From Candidatus Brachybacter algidus (lineage in GTDB: Bacteria; Bacteroidota; Bacteroidia; Chitinophagales; Saprospiraceae): a DNA stretch of 64,000 nt. This document shows, one piece after another, positions 8,718 through 17,431 of the stretch. The position numbers and the translations under genes were made by a program. Every line of letters begins with the position of its first letter. Position 1 is the stretch's first letter. The notes under the pieces were generated by a model, which saw nothing but the letters and a program-made list of their open reading frames with translations, did no database searches and was not told the DNA's origin. Where the stretch lies: contig JADJSK010000002.1 of assembly GCA_016711705.1 (NCBI GenBank), positions 558,001-622,000 of the forward strand. Direction: 5' to 3'.

Positions 8718-9531
8718 ATTAATGCCATTATATAGATGTATTTTAGAGATATTTTCATTTGTAGAAAATTTTATTAAAAGTTAAAAAATTAAGATAGGCA
8801 TCACAGTAGTAAGCACATTATGACATGTACAATGATGAGGTATTGTTAGATTTTAATCAGTGCAATGCTCTATTCATTTATTTCAATGAATAAACTAGTA
8901 AGAATTAAGTTGTGTGTTAAAAGGTAATTAAAAAATTTGTTAGGTAGTATTTAAAAAATATTTGGGTTTAAGGTGGTTAAAAAATGGTTAATTGTAATGT
9001 TATTTTCGGCTTTGCTTAATTGCCTATCTTAATATAAATGTAATATCTGAAAAATATTTCTTTTCAAATGTTAAATTATTTGTACAAATAAATGAAAAAT
9101 GAAAAATGAAAAATGAAAAATGAAAAATGATGTATTATTAAAATTTAATTTTTTTGAGAATACCGTATAAAATAATTTTTTTTATAAGAATAATTTAATC
9201 TTTCCTAGCTTAAAAAGGAAATTCAAGAATATACACATTGTAAATAATTATATATGTTAATGTTTGTTAATGAGTTTTGAGTTCTATTGAGACCTTAATG
9301 AAAAGTAGATTTTTTGATTGATTTAAATCAGATGCAAATCGAACAATAGAATCACTCATCCAAGATTAAATTTAATAATATTAGAATAAATAAATTGCTG
9401 CTGGCTTTATCCGACGGATTAATTATTCAATGTTGATTAATTTAAATATCGAAGTTATAGGAATTTACCGATTTTATTGAGTTTAATTGAAATGGTTTGT
9501 GATTTTATTCAAGGTTATTAAATAAGCAATT
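8718..9531. other. AT-rich intergenic region with small repeats
   Basis: No gene seen. At 9094-9128 there are five tandem GAAAAAT units, and at 9395-9420 a copy of the GCTGGCTTTATCCGACGGAT element described at 1945. The part next to 8717 should hold the promoter of the beta-helix gene, but I could not find a clear TTG-N20-TAnnTTTG match. Confidence 0.6.
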
Positions 9532-9879
9532 TTATTTGATATTTTCCACCAACTGAAGTTGGAGGAATTGAACGCTCAGATGATGGATTGTATAAAGGTT
9601 TTTAAAGCACTGAAATATTGAAATTAATGCATATCCTTTATACTTCCAGCTGTATGTTAGTTTTTGTTCCGGTATTACTTCAGTTACCTCGCACAGATGC
9701 AGATATTGTTTGTCTGGGCTAGGTCCCCCACTGAATTGAAATTGAAATCCGACCTCTGCTCTAAAGTCTTCTAGGTTGAAGTACCAATGCTTCATTTCCT
9801 TATTGTCCGTCAATGCATTCCATAATTTGGAAGGGGTTGTCTTGAAAGTTCTTTCGATAATAATAGGTTTGTGTTCCAT
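9532..9879 (-). CDS. SRPBCC (AHSA1-like) protein, C-terminally truncated
   Basis: 115 residues. The first 82 match the AHSA1/activator-like SRPBCC family: IERTFKTTPSKLWNALTDNKEMKHWYF, then GFQFQFSGGPSPDKQYLHLCEV and IPEQKLTYSWKYKGY. Normal members have about 140-165 residues, with a second half ending in helix alpha3; here the sense is lost after YKGY and a random tail follows. I could not restore the missing half in other frames, so a deletion is likely. It lies 21 bp downstream of the ArsR gene, the usual pairing in which ArsR represses the SRPBCC gene. Probably nonfunctional. Confidence 0.65.
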   Translation of the reverse strand: MEHKPIIIERTFKTTPSKLWNALTDNKEMKHWYFNLEDFRAEVGFQFQFSGGPSPDKQYLHLCEVTEVIPEQKLTYSWKYKGYALISIFQCFKNLYTIHHLSVQFLQLQLVENIK

Positions 9880-9900
9880 TTTAGTTGAGTTTTGATTTAT

Positions 9901-10203
9901 TTATTTTGAAAGATGTTGATCAAGAGCATCTAGTTTGTCATTCCAAAATTGTTTGTGACTTTCGATCCAATCTTTCACAATGTCCAGGCGATTCTGTTGA
10001 AGAATGCAAAAGCGTTCTCTTCCTTTTTGCTCAATTGTTATTAGTCCACATTCTGTAAGTATTTTGATATGCTTAGAGATGGCAGGCCTACTGATTTCAA
10101 ATTTATCAGATATAGCATTTAGATTAAGCGATTCATATGCCAGCATGCCTATGATGTCGCGTCTGGTTGGGTCTGCTATTGCTTGGTAAACATCTCGTCT
10201 CAT
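9901..10203 (-). CDS. ArsR-family winged-helix repressor
   Basis: 100 residues: RDVYQAIADPTRRDIIGMLA at the N-terminus, then the recognition helix region ISRPAISKHIKILTECGLI and the wing QKGRERFCIL. This is the ArsR/HTH_5 subtype that usually precedes an SRPBCC (AHSA1) gene. No metal-binding Cys pair of the ELCVCD type is present, so metal sensing is unlikely. It forms a two-gene operon with the truncated SRPBCC gene. Two palindromes overlap its own promoter (10218-10263), so autoregulation is expected. Confidence 0.9.
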   Translation of the reverse strand: MRRDVYQAIADPTRRDIIGMLAYESLNLNAISDKFEISRPAISKHIKILTECGLITIEQKGRERFCILQQNRLDIVKDWIESHKQFWNDKLDALDQHLSK

Positions 10204-10217
10204 GATTTATTTATCTT

Positions 10218-10263
10218 GTAACTATTCGGTTACAAATATAAGTGTAACTATTTGGTTACGCAA
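10218..10263 (-). promoter_or_regulatory. Promoter with twin ArsR-type operators
   Basis: On the minus strand: TTG at 10263-10261, 20 bases, then TATATTTG at 10240-10233. This fits the Bacteroidota sigma factor consensus (TTG, 19-21 bases, TAnnTTTG). Two perfect palindromes GTAAC-N6-GTTAC occupy 10218-10233 and 10244-10259. One fills the spacer between the promoter boxes and the other starts at the -7 box and covers the transcription start. Their centres are 26 bp apart, so two dimers would sit nearly on one face. The ATG of arsR follows 15 bp downstream. Binding by the neighbouring ArsR is inferred. Confidence 0.8.
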
Positions 10264-10442
10264 GTTAATTGAGAAATATTTTCTATGTGGAGGAATTTAT
10301 TTTAGGAGTGAACTGATTTTAGGGGAAGATTTTTTACCACAAAGGTCATTTATTTCATAATATAAGTTTCCAGGTTGATCAGTAATGCGAAGATGAAAGA
10401 GTACTAAAAATGAATTGAATTACTGATTACTTTTTTGTCAGA

Positions 10443-10691
10443 ATCACGGATTAAACGGATTAAAAGATTACATGGATTTTAAAATCAGCAAAGATGGAGT
10501 TAAAGTAATATGAGACACCTTTGCGTCTATTACCCATTACCCATTACATATTACTCGATCTGTCAGAATCACGGATTAAATGGATTAAAGATTACACGGA
10601 TTTTATAAGCAAGATGGGTTAAAAGTAATTTGACAACTTGGCGATTACCCATTACCCAATACCCATTACCCATTACCCATTACCCATTACT
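10443..10691. repeat. Mixed simple repeats (ACGGATTAAA and ATTACCC units)
   Basis: Two copies of a module beginning CAGAATCACGGATTAAA (10440 and 10564), each with a short repeat of GGATTAAA, then AGATTACA-GGATTTT. Each is followed by an array of ATTACCC units; the second has about six units at 10644-10691. Noncoding. The array borders the 3' end of a decayed VOC gene. Confidence 0.75.
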
Positions 10692-11069
10692 CATCCCCAC
10701 CACCCTCCACGGAGGATTCTTCCTGTTCTCACCTGCATAGTACAAGATGAGTTGATTTCCATCCGGATCTTTGAGCCGTGCTTCACGCCACAGCCACGAT
10801 TTATCCTCCGCATCTCATCGAATTGAATTCCAAGGTTAATTAATTCAGCTACTTTTGATCGAGTTGGTCGACTTCAAAATATACCCAGATGTCATTATTA
10901 GGATTTATTTGATCGACTTGATGCAAAGAAAATGTACTTTCTCCATCCGGACATTCGAACCGGGCATAGTGGGGAGGGCTTTAACGATGAGATTCAGGCC
11001 TAATTTTTCGTAAAATGGTATGGCAATTTCCAAATCATGACTAGGAACTGTTACCTGATTTAAATTCAT
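10692..11069 (-). pseudogene. VOC (glyoxalase/bleomycin-resistance) family, decayed
   Basis: From ATG 11069 the reading MNLNQVTVPSHDLEIAIPFYEKLGLNLI is the standard start of a VOC beta-alpha-beta module. It then shifts to YARFECPDGESTFSLHQVDQ and INPNNDIWVYFEVDQLDQK, then to VAELINLGIQFDEM, then to KSWLWREARLKDPDGNQLIL with YYAGENRKNPPWRV at the end. At least four frameshifts break about 125 codons. The order of elements is intact, so the gene decayed by small indels rather than rearrangement. Confidence 0.8.
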
Positions 11070-11089
11070 ACTTTTGTTATTCGATGATA

Positions 11090-11765
11090 GAAATCACTTT
11101 AAGAATGGTTTTTATAGATGGCCTTATTCGTGGAATTTCATCAGATTTTCTATACGCCCATAGTGCTGTCGGATCGATCCATTCTTTCATCGCTTTTAAA
11201 TAAAAAGCCGTGACTCAATCCGTATTGATGGCAATATCTTGATATCGGCTTATCTTTAATTTTGACGTTTCTTTTCTTTAATCCCCGAAACAAGGAGGTG
11301 TCAGAAGTCAAATATTCAAAATATTTCCAGAAATTGATCTCTGGAAATGTATTTTCATCTCCTTTCATCACACAGGCGATGAACACGAAATTAACTTCAG
11401 GATTGGCAGATAGTGGAGACTACTGAGCAAATATAGCCGCCTTTGGATGTTCCCAGACAGTAATGTGATCAGGGATACTCCTGAACTGATCAGATTTTCA
11501 ATCTCAAGTTTTATTTTTGAGCGTATACTTTTGGGTCGGTATTTGTAGGACGTATTTCATTGTGAACTTCGAATCCTTTGGCTTTTAAATGCTGTGATGA
11601 TCTCGTTGGATTCCATTTGCCAGACATCCATGTGGTCTATTTAGGTCATTTGATTCCAGATATCTATTATGCTAAGAAGAAAAGATGATCTGAATCTGCC
11701 GTGGTGATGGATGGAAGCTTATTATCCAACAATGTATAATAAATACAAGCATGATGCTATGGTTT
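11090..11765 (-). pseudogene. Alpha/beta-hydrolase-like gene, decayed
   Basis: No complete frame, but pieces in three frames line up as one protein: KGFEVHNEIRPTNTDPKVYAQ, then IKLEIENLISSGV-PDHITV, GTSKGGYI (a GxSxG nucleophile-elbow form), a VSTI segment, NPEVNFVFIACV, FPEINFW, and finally GLSHGFLFK. The order resembles small alpha/beta hydrolases I recall from Bacteroidota. The longest open piece is 11150-11386 (78 codons). At least five lesions. Family assignment is by eye and moderate. Confidence 0.5.
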
Positions 11766-11786
11766 TTAGTGTAATGAAGTAACTAA

Positions 11787-12278
11787 TTAATCCTTGACTT
11801 TATTGCCATTCTTATCAATATACAACCATTCCTTACTTTCCCAGATTGAATGTTCGCCATCAGTAATCGTTGTGCAATTTATGCTAACTTTGGCTCGGCC
11901 ATTCTCAAAGGGATAGGCACATGAATATATTGGTTGTATTATTACCTTTCCCAAAATAGGGTCTCCATATCCGATTTTTCCATCTTTAATGATGCGCTGC
12001 AATCCTTCGGAGACATAATCAGGTCCATTGTCATAGGGAAAAATTTCATATATTTTATTGCCTGAATTGTCCATGAGGAAGAATCCGTCGTCGCTCACCA
12101 TGCTATATTTAGAAACCGTATCTGTTTGAATATTTTGATCATCTTTCATTTCAAAAGAATCAGCCGGAGAAGCAACATCATTTTCAATGTAAGCCTTAGA
12201 ATGTTTTGACTGGCAGGAAATGAGCACTGAGATACTTACTAGTAAACATCCTTGCAATATTTTAATGATAGTATTCAT
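11787..12278 (-). CDS. WG-repeat lipoprotein
   Basis: 163 residues. Signal peptide and lipobox (VSISVLISC-QSK) predict an outer-membrane or periplasmic lipoprotein. After an acidic linker come WG/KWG-type beta repeats: DDGFFLMDNSGNKIYEIFPY, then GLQRIIKDGKIGYGD with PIYSCAYPFENGRAKVSI, and a closing KEWLYIDKNGNKV. WG repeats are protein- or ligand-binding solenoids; no enzyme activity is implied. A broken paralogue lies at 1527-1808. This is one of few intact genes in the decayed stretch, which suggests selection still acts on it. Confidence 0.8.
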   Translation of the reverse strand: MNTIIKILQGCLLVSISVLISCQSKHSKAYIENDVASPADSFEMKDDQNIQTDTVSKYSMVSDDGFFLMDNSGNKIYEIFPYDNGPDYVSEGLQRIIKDGKIGYGDPILGKVIIQPIYSCAYPFENGRAKVSINCTTITDGEHSIWESKEWLYIDKNGNKVKD

Positions 12279-12417
12279 ATGCTAAAATTAGGTAAAAAAC
12301 TGAAAACATAAAGATAAATAACGTTGCGCTTTTTTTTGGGTCTGAGTTATAACAAAAGGCAATTGAAGGTGGAGAGGATTCACTTATATTGGGTTTATTA
12401 AGTGTGTACTGAATAGA

Positions 12418-12472
12418 TTGCCGCTGGATTTCGTCGATGCAGTGGAAAATGTGATCTAAATGGACTTTAGTC
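12418..12472. repeat. Dispersed GGACTTTAGTC element, diverged copy
   Basis: Carries ATTGCCGCTGGATTTCGTCG followed 30 bp later by AAATGGACTTTAGTC, in the same order and spacing as the element at 1945-1999, but with both palindromes partly degraded. The flanking 12279-12643 holds no gene. Confidence 0.6.
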
Positions 12473-12643
12473 GTATTCTTAATGCTTATATTCGAAATAA
12501 GGAAATTACTTTATTTGCTATTTACTTGGGTCCATTGGTAAAAAAAGTTGATAGCTTCGAAAGGTCACGAGTTAAAACTCGCACCAACCGAAAAAATTTT
12601 GCGTATTTAATTCATAAATCTAACCTAAAAGAAATATAACTTT

Positions 12644-14248
12644 TTAATTCTCAAGAGGTGTGTCCATTTTCTGTGACTTTACATTCTCCGGAATTTTAAC
12701 ACGATTTTTCTCATTCGTAATGCTAAACATTGAATTCATTGTATTCCCTGATCTTGTCAATACATCGGAGTATGTATCTGTTTTTGCTAAGTTTTTATTT
12801 TGGAGCAAGTCGCCCAGATTAAACGCAGCAATGGATTCCGGAATTTTATTTATAGACTTCAGTTCGTTTGCTAATTCGTTGATTTTCTCCTCTTCTTCAT
12901 TGTATTTAGAGTCTACATAGTCTTTTTTCAACCATTCTTGCTTTGTCTTTCTTAAAGTTTCGGTTATGTCGCTTGATTTTCTGAGATTTTCACAATAAAT
13001 ATAAGCCAATGGACTTGAAGGGACCTGATGTGGTTGATCATGGACTATATTTGATATCCCCTTGGCCAGTGCGTAATTGGGGCAAGTAGTGCTATTGGAA
13101 AGAATTATAATGTTTAGACCTGAATTTTCATGCCACAAAATATTTTTAGCACCACCAGTATTTCCAGTCTGATAGGTAACTTCTTCCTTGTTGTAAATCA
13201 TCTTTCCCAACCCATTGCAAAGTCGCGAAATTCACTTTTCTTATTGTAAAATCCTGACCACGTCAGCGTCATTCCTCCTATCATTGATATGGCAGCGAGC
13301 GCTAAGAATCCTTTTTCGACGGTCGGTACAACAAACAGAAACCTAATAAATAAGACTAATTCCTCCGTAAATGGAGCGATTAGCTCTGATGAAATTGTCG
13401 GAGGTAGTCGCTTCTTTGACCATTTCATTAGATATTAATTTTCCTGAGAAATAATTATTCGTAAAATTTAATAAATCATTAAATTTGAATAAATATTGGC
13501 ATCAGCAGGCTCTAAAAAGTATTCGAATAAGGCGTGAATTGTTCTGTAAAATAGAATATCTATATCCGATAGCCTTATTGGTAAAAGTGTCTACATTATT
13601 AACATAAGTATTGGTCCATAGCACATGGAGTAAGAATATTCTTTGTACATAATTTTTGAAAGTTTCTCCTGATGCTTTTCAACAATTTGAGCAAGCATGA
13701 GATAATTATCGTTGAGGTATTTCTCCTTACTGCAATTATAATTGGTAAAATCACATTTGTTGTCTAACAATGTTCCTCGCCATTATATACATCATTCCGG
13801 TCTTTGTAATTGCTGAGATTGCCTGCAGAATTCCCGAGCATCTAAGTTGTACTTTCATTATTATTTCCTTCATTCTGTTGAAGAAAAGACTTTATAGTTA
13901 CTCCATCAAAAGGGTAATCCGGAATAAATTTTCGCATTTCATCACCGAGATTTAATTTGCCTTGATCAGCCAACTTTAGCACACAACTGGTAGTAAGAGT
14001 CCTTGTTAACGAAGAAAGATTAAAAGAGGTCTTTTTGATCTATAACCTCTTGAAGATTCAGCATTCGCTAAGCCATAGGTTTTTTTGGTAGAGTACTTTA
14101 TTATTCTTTGTGACAAGTACAGAACCGGAAAACATCTTCTTCTCTATAGAGGGTTGATGAGAGAATCGATCATAGGTATATTGTCTGCACCTTTACAATA
14201 AGAGTTAGTGCCAAATCCTAAGCATATAAGTAGAATAATATGTCTCAT
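12644..14248 (-). pseudogene. Serine hydrolase (class C beta-lactamase family), decayed
   Basis: From ATG 14248 (MRHIILLICLGFGTNSYC, a signal peptide) the pieces read FSGSVLVTKNNKVLYQK, YGLANAES, then FNLSS-x-TRTLTT, LADQGKLNLGDEM, KFIPDYPFDGVTIKSFLQ, later YLNDNYLMLAQIVEK. The 3' part (13198-13428, then 12644-13210) reads FAMGWER, YQTGNTGGAKNILW and NIIILSNS, which fits the KTG-like HTG box region, followed by a TPR-like tail (INELANELKSINKIPESIAAFN). The expected SxxK is damaged (NLSS-x-TR). Many frameshifts and stops. Family known for peptide or ester hydrolysis; here inactive. Confidence 0.75.
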
Positions 14249-14274
14249 AGCGAACGTTTATGAACAATTGTCAA

Positions 14275-14700
14275 ATTATTTTATTCAAAGTTTCTTTCAA
14301 ACTTATTAACTTATCCTCGTCGATGCCATCCAATGCTTTTCTCCTATTGGGCATTAATGACCTTTTGAATAGAACGCATCAAGTCTTCTGCTTCGTCGGT
14401 CATTCTTAAAATAAATCTTTCTTGTCAGTATGTGTCACTCTTTGGAGGTAGTTTTCTTAACAGCAATTCGATAATGCGTGTCATGAAGCATAATCCCAAA
14501 AACGTTTATTCCAATTGTTGCGCGTCAGGCCAGAATTTTCTTTGATGGACTTCAAAATCAGCCATTGGTCAATAGTAATGTCAAAGTTATTCATTATCAA
14601 TTGCTTCTGAGCATATTGACGATAAGATTTAATAGATTTTTCTAACGTGTAAAAAATATAATATCATTTAAGCCTTTCTTTTCCCAACTTGTTTTTGGTA
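14275..14700 (-). pseudogene. MarR-family regulator, decayed
   Basis: Pieces in different frames read in order EKSIKSYRQYAQKQL, IMNNFDITIDQWLILKSIKE, NSGLT, FGIMLH (for the recognition region), TRIIELLLRK, VTHTDKKD, LRMTDEAEDLMRSIQKV and ALDGIDEDKLISLKETLNKI. This is a MarR winged helix (about 140 residues normally). Four or more indels. It lies just upstream of the decayed serine hydrolase on the same strand, so the two probably formed one operon and died together. Confidence 0.7.
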
Positions 14701-14753
14701 CAAATATAATTGATATATCAATAAAAGTGACAATTTTTTTAATTAAAGAATAG

Positions 14754-15405
14754 TGTTGAGACGCTAAGTTTCACAAAGATAAGGAGGAGGTGAGAAGGTG
14801 AGGAGGTTAGAAAAGATATCACGGAGTTTCACTGAGAAGACTCAGAGTTTCACAGAGGTATATTTTTCGATTTACAGTTACTCTGAAATCGGTGCAGTAT
14901 TTGATGTAAGTCAAATTTCTTTGTGCAACTTAAAATATGTTAGAGGATGAAATGCAATCAAAATTTAAAGGAATTGTCATTTAGAAATGTGCTCAAAACC
15001 TTCGTGTAACTTTGTGTCACTCCTTCTTCATTAGGGTACGCGACTTGCTTTATCACAAAGTTTCACAAAGTCGACTCAAAGTTTCACAAAGATTGAGTGA
15101 AAAGTATCACGGAGTTGAACAGAGAAGAATCAGAGTTTCACTCAGGGTTTTTTGAATTGTAGTTTTGATTAATTTTTAAGATTACTTTACCAATTGATGG
15201 TTTTTGAGGACACGGAGGGATTTGTCTGAGGACAAATTTGGTTCCGATCGGTCATTGGTTGTAATAGTTAAAGCCGAATTATAATGCATAATTTAATGTA
15301 GATTCGACGAATAATTTTCTTCATATTGCTTCATTATTTGTTGCTTGGGTAACGTTTTGCTAATATATCGTGTTAGCATATAAATTTTTTAAGTGAAAAT
15401 TAATT
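14754..15405. repeat. Intergenic region with dispersed CACAAAG-type repeats
   Basis: No gene seen. Repeated short phrases: AGTTTCACAAAG at three or more places, ATCACGGAGTT at 14819 and 15108, AGAGTTTCAC twice, plus GGAGGTGAGAAGGTGAGGAGG at 14787-14807, which belongs to the GGTGA family found at 41440, 48640 and 52880. Origin unknown. The part near 15360-15390 should hold the promoter of the next gene. Confidence 0.6.
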
Positions 15406-16029
15406 ATGACTTTATTTCAAGAAAACGATCTTAGAAGATTTACCGGTGAACCAATGAAATTGCATGATTTTATGTCGGAATTTGTAGTTCATTGTCCGAA
15501 ATGTGACGGAACAGCGACCATCAAAGTACCCAGTCCATATGATAATAACAATGCAGTATTAAGATGTAATGACTGTCATTTCTCTGAAAAAATTTCAGAA
15601 AGAACACGTTTTAAAACTACAGGAAAGGCAGTTTGTCATGAGTGCAGAACACCCTTGGATCCTGATATCAGGGACAGAAAGGAGATTCCACCTTTTGTGA
15701 AAGTGACTTGCCCTAATTGCAAGACGATCAATAAGATTGCAGAAAATTGGGAGTCATATATTATGAAATACAACGACTCCGGTATTATCGACCCCGCATT
15801 TGGTCTGCATCTATGGTATCAGGACAAAGTGAGAGGAAATGTCATTTGGGCATTTAATCACGCGCATCTTGTGGAGATCAGAAATTATGTTGCTGCACAA
15901 TTACGTGAAAGGCCTATTAGTAAACTCAAAATGATGATGGTCGATAAACTTCCTGAATTTATTAAGAGTGCGAAGAACAGGAGTGAAGTAATCGATGCAC
16001 TGGATAGGATGGAAAAGTCAGTAATTTAA
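15406..16029 (+). CDS. Zinc-ribbon protein (four CxxC knuckles), function unknown
   Basis: 207 residues, no signal peptide. Two zinc ribbons are visible: C30-PK-C33 with C54-ND-C57, and C77-HE-C80 with C102-PN-C105. The C-terminal half is a helical domain with GLHLWYQDKVRGNVIWAFN and LREALA-like helices (HLVEIRNYVAAQLRERP). Such TFIIB-type zinc-ribbon proteins are found across Bacteroidota with no known role; nucleic-acid or protein binding is possible. It is intact amid pseudogenes. The stop codon TAA overlaps the first base of the second palindromic element. Confidence 0.8.
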   Translation: MTLFQENDLRRFTGEPMKLHDFMSEFVVHCPKCDGTATIKVPSPYDNNNAVLRCNDCHFSEKISERTRFKTTGKAVCHECRTPLDPDIRDRKEIPPFVKVTCPNCKTINKIAENWESYIMKYNDSGIIDPAFGLHLWYQDKVRGNVIWAFNHAHLVEIRNYVAAQLRERPISKLKMMMVDKLPEFIKSAKNRSEVIDALDRMEKSVI

Positions 16030-16290
16030 GTTTTGGTAGTCAAATTTTCTTTTTTGAAAGATAAATTTAATTTTTACTAAAATGTTAGATGTTAGAAGCT
16101 TGTCCGCCGAACAAGGCGGGGTGAATTTTAGATGGCTCTCCATCAATCACATGGATATTTTTTCTATTAAACCTTTTAAAGAAAAAATATGAATCAATTG
16201 ACTAAACTCCCCGCCGTCCCTTTCGTTAGTCGGGCAAGCATCTAACTTCTAACATCAGCCATCTACCTTTGTTTCTTAACTTCCGAAACT
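16027..16290. repeat. Palindromic interspersed element, copy 2 (inverted)
   Basis: Reverse-complement match to 591-804. Read on the minus strand it gives TTTCGGAAGTTAAGAAACAA, GGTAGATGGCTGATGTTAGA, AGTTTAGTCAATTGATTCAT, then GAGCCATCTAAAAT and CTTCTAACATCTAACATTTT in the same order as copy 1. It is longer because two GC-rich inserts are present (around 16099-16121 with CCGCC...GGCGG arms, and 16208-16240). It begins within the stop codon of the zinc-ribbon gene, as copy 1 begins 6 bp behind a stop codon. Confidence 0.75.
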
Positions 16291-16319
16291 GAGTCGGTAA
16301 TATTAAAAAATAAATAGGA

Positions 16320-16752
16320 TATATTGATTCAAATACGATTTTATCCTTCAACCAACTTTTCAACCCGTTAAGTACTTTGTCCCAACCTTTTTCCGATCTT
16401 TCATATCGTTCTTCAGAGCCTTCCCAAGACCAACATCATCAGAAATGTGCAAAGTTGTAACTCCTTTTGACATAAGTCAATTCATCAGTTACAATGGAAG
16501 TTGTAGAAGAACCTGAATTTTAAGATAATATTTAAGGAGTTTTTCTTTTCAATTTCCAGGATCTCTCCTGACATTTCAATTTTTTTATTAAAAATATTCT
16601 GCCTTTGAAGGTGATTGGACTTCCTTTTCCAATCGGAAAATATCCGACAATCAAAGAAATATTCCTTCGTTTTTTCGGGATTAGTTAGCGCATCTTATAC
16701 ATCAGCCGGCGATGTATTAGTTTAATACTTTTTTTACGACATGTTTTTTCAT
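16320..16752 (-). pseudogene. Second SRPBCC (AHSA1-like) gene, decayed
   Basis: From ATG 16752 (MKKHVVKKVLN) a stop follows at once; then in other frames NTSPADVYKALTNPEKTKEYFFD, FSDWKKGSPITFKG, EMSGEILEIEKEKLLKY, SSIVTDELTYV, TTLHISDDVG, and GSEERYERSEKGWDKVLNGL with KSWL at the end. All elements of a full SRPBCC domain are there, with about five indels. Unlike the copy at 9532 its C-terminal half is preserved. A palindrome sits 11 bp upstream of the start. Confidence 0.7.
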
Positions 16753-16762
16753 GATAAAATAG

Positions 16763-16777
16763 TTGGTAATTAACCAA
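16763..16777. promoter_or_regulatory. Operator-like palindrome upstream of SRPBCC pseudogene
   Basis: TTGGT-N5-ACCAA, 15 bp, just upstream of the decayed gene's ATG. It could be a relic repressor site. It is short enough to arise by chance. Confidence 0.3.
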
Positions 16778-17024
16778 TCATAGAAGACTTCTGATTAGTA
16801 ATTATTTGTTTTGAAAATTAAATTCAAATAGAATAAATAAATTACAAAGGGAGCGCAATACTTTTGGAAATAATTGAAGGGATATTAATTCAAAAGGGAG
16901 GGGGAAGCTCAATCAGTTTCCATATTGGAAAATTTTTAATTGTTTTAAATGTCGCATTTCGATATAATTGTGTTATTTTTACTGCACCCTTGTTATAAAT
17001 CTCTGGATATTATGAAATATCGAA

Positions 17025-17420
17025 TTGGAGTTTTATTTTTATCATCACTTGCCTCTTATCCGAACGCTCATCTATGCCTTCGCCCGACCAGGCACTATAT
17101 ATCTGAATCAATGGCTCGATCAAATAGTAGGCGATAATTTTCAGCAAAATTTGTCGGCAATGATATCTGGATTTGAAATTCCCGGATGGATCATTTATTC
17201 GCTGCCAGATGCATTGTGGATGATGGCTTTAATTACACTAATTCTTTTTATCTGGGACTTCAAACTCAATGTCAGAAGTATTCCTTGGATAGTATCAGCT
17301 ATTATTACCGGGATTCCATTTGAAATTTTTCAGGGATTCCACCTCATTCGTGGCACATTTGACAGAAATGATCTTCTTTATGATTATTTGCCGCCTGTAG
17401 TCCCCTGTCTTTCACTTTAA
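17025..17420 (+). CDS. Small membrane protein, probably frameshifted at its N-terminus
   Basis: Hydrophobic protein with about three membrane segments: PGWIIYSLPDALWMMALITL and the next segment of IPWIVSAIITGIPFEIF type, ending in LIRGTFDRNDLLYDYL. The order resembles VanZ-like small membrane proteins but I cannot name it. The frame opens with TTG; a better start, ATG 17009 (MKYRIGVLFL), lies in another frame, so one indel near 17055 probably separates them. The C-terminal PPVVPCLSL also looks out of frame. The upstream region 16778-16948 holds nothing recognisable. Confidence 0.5.
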   Translation: MEFYFYHHLPLIRTLIYAFARPGTIYLNQWLDQIVGDNFQQNLSAMISGFEIPGWIIYSLPDALWMMALITLILFIWDFKLNVRSIPWIVSAIITGIPFEIFQGFHLIRGTFDRNDLLYDYLPPVVPCLSL

Positions 17421-17431
17421 AAACAAGTCAA

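Noticed and set aside
10638..10826. 62-codon plus-strand frame starting MAITHYPIPITHYP
   Set aside because: It is a translation of the ATTACCC array and then the reverse strand of the decayed VOC gene.
13770..13955. 61-codon hydrophobic plus-strand frame
   Set aside because: Opposite strand of the decayed serine hydrolase (region of KFIPDYPFDGVTIKSFLQ).
14787..14807. Shine-Dalgarno-rich leader (GGAGGAGGTGAG)
   Set aside because: No start codon with an open frame follows at a suitable distance; it is part of the GGTGA repeat family.
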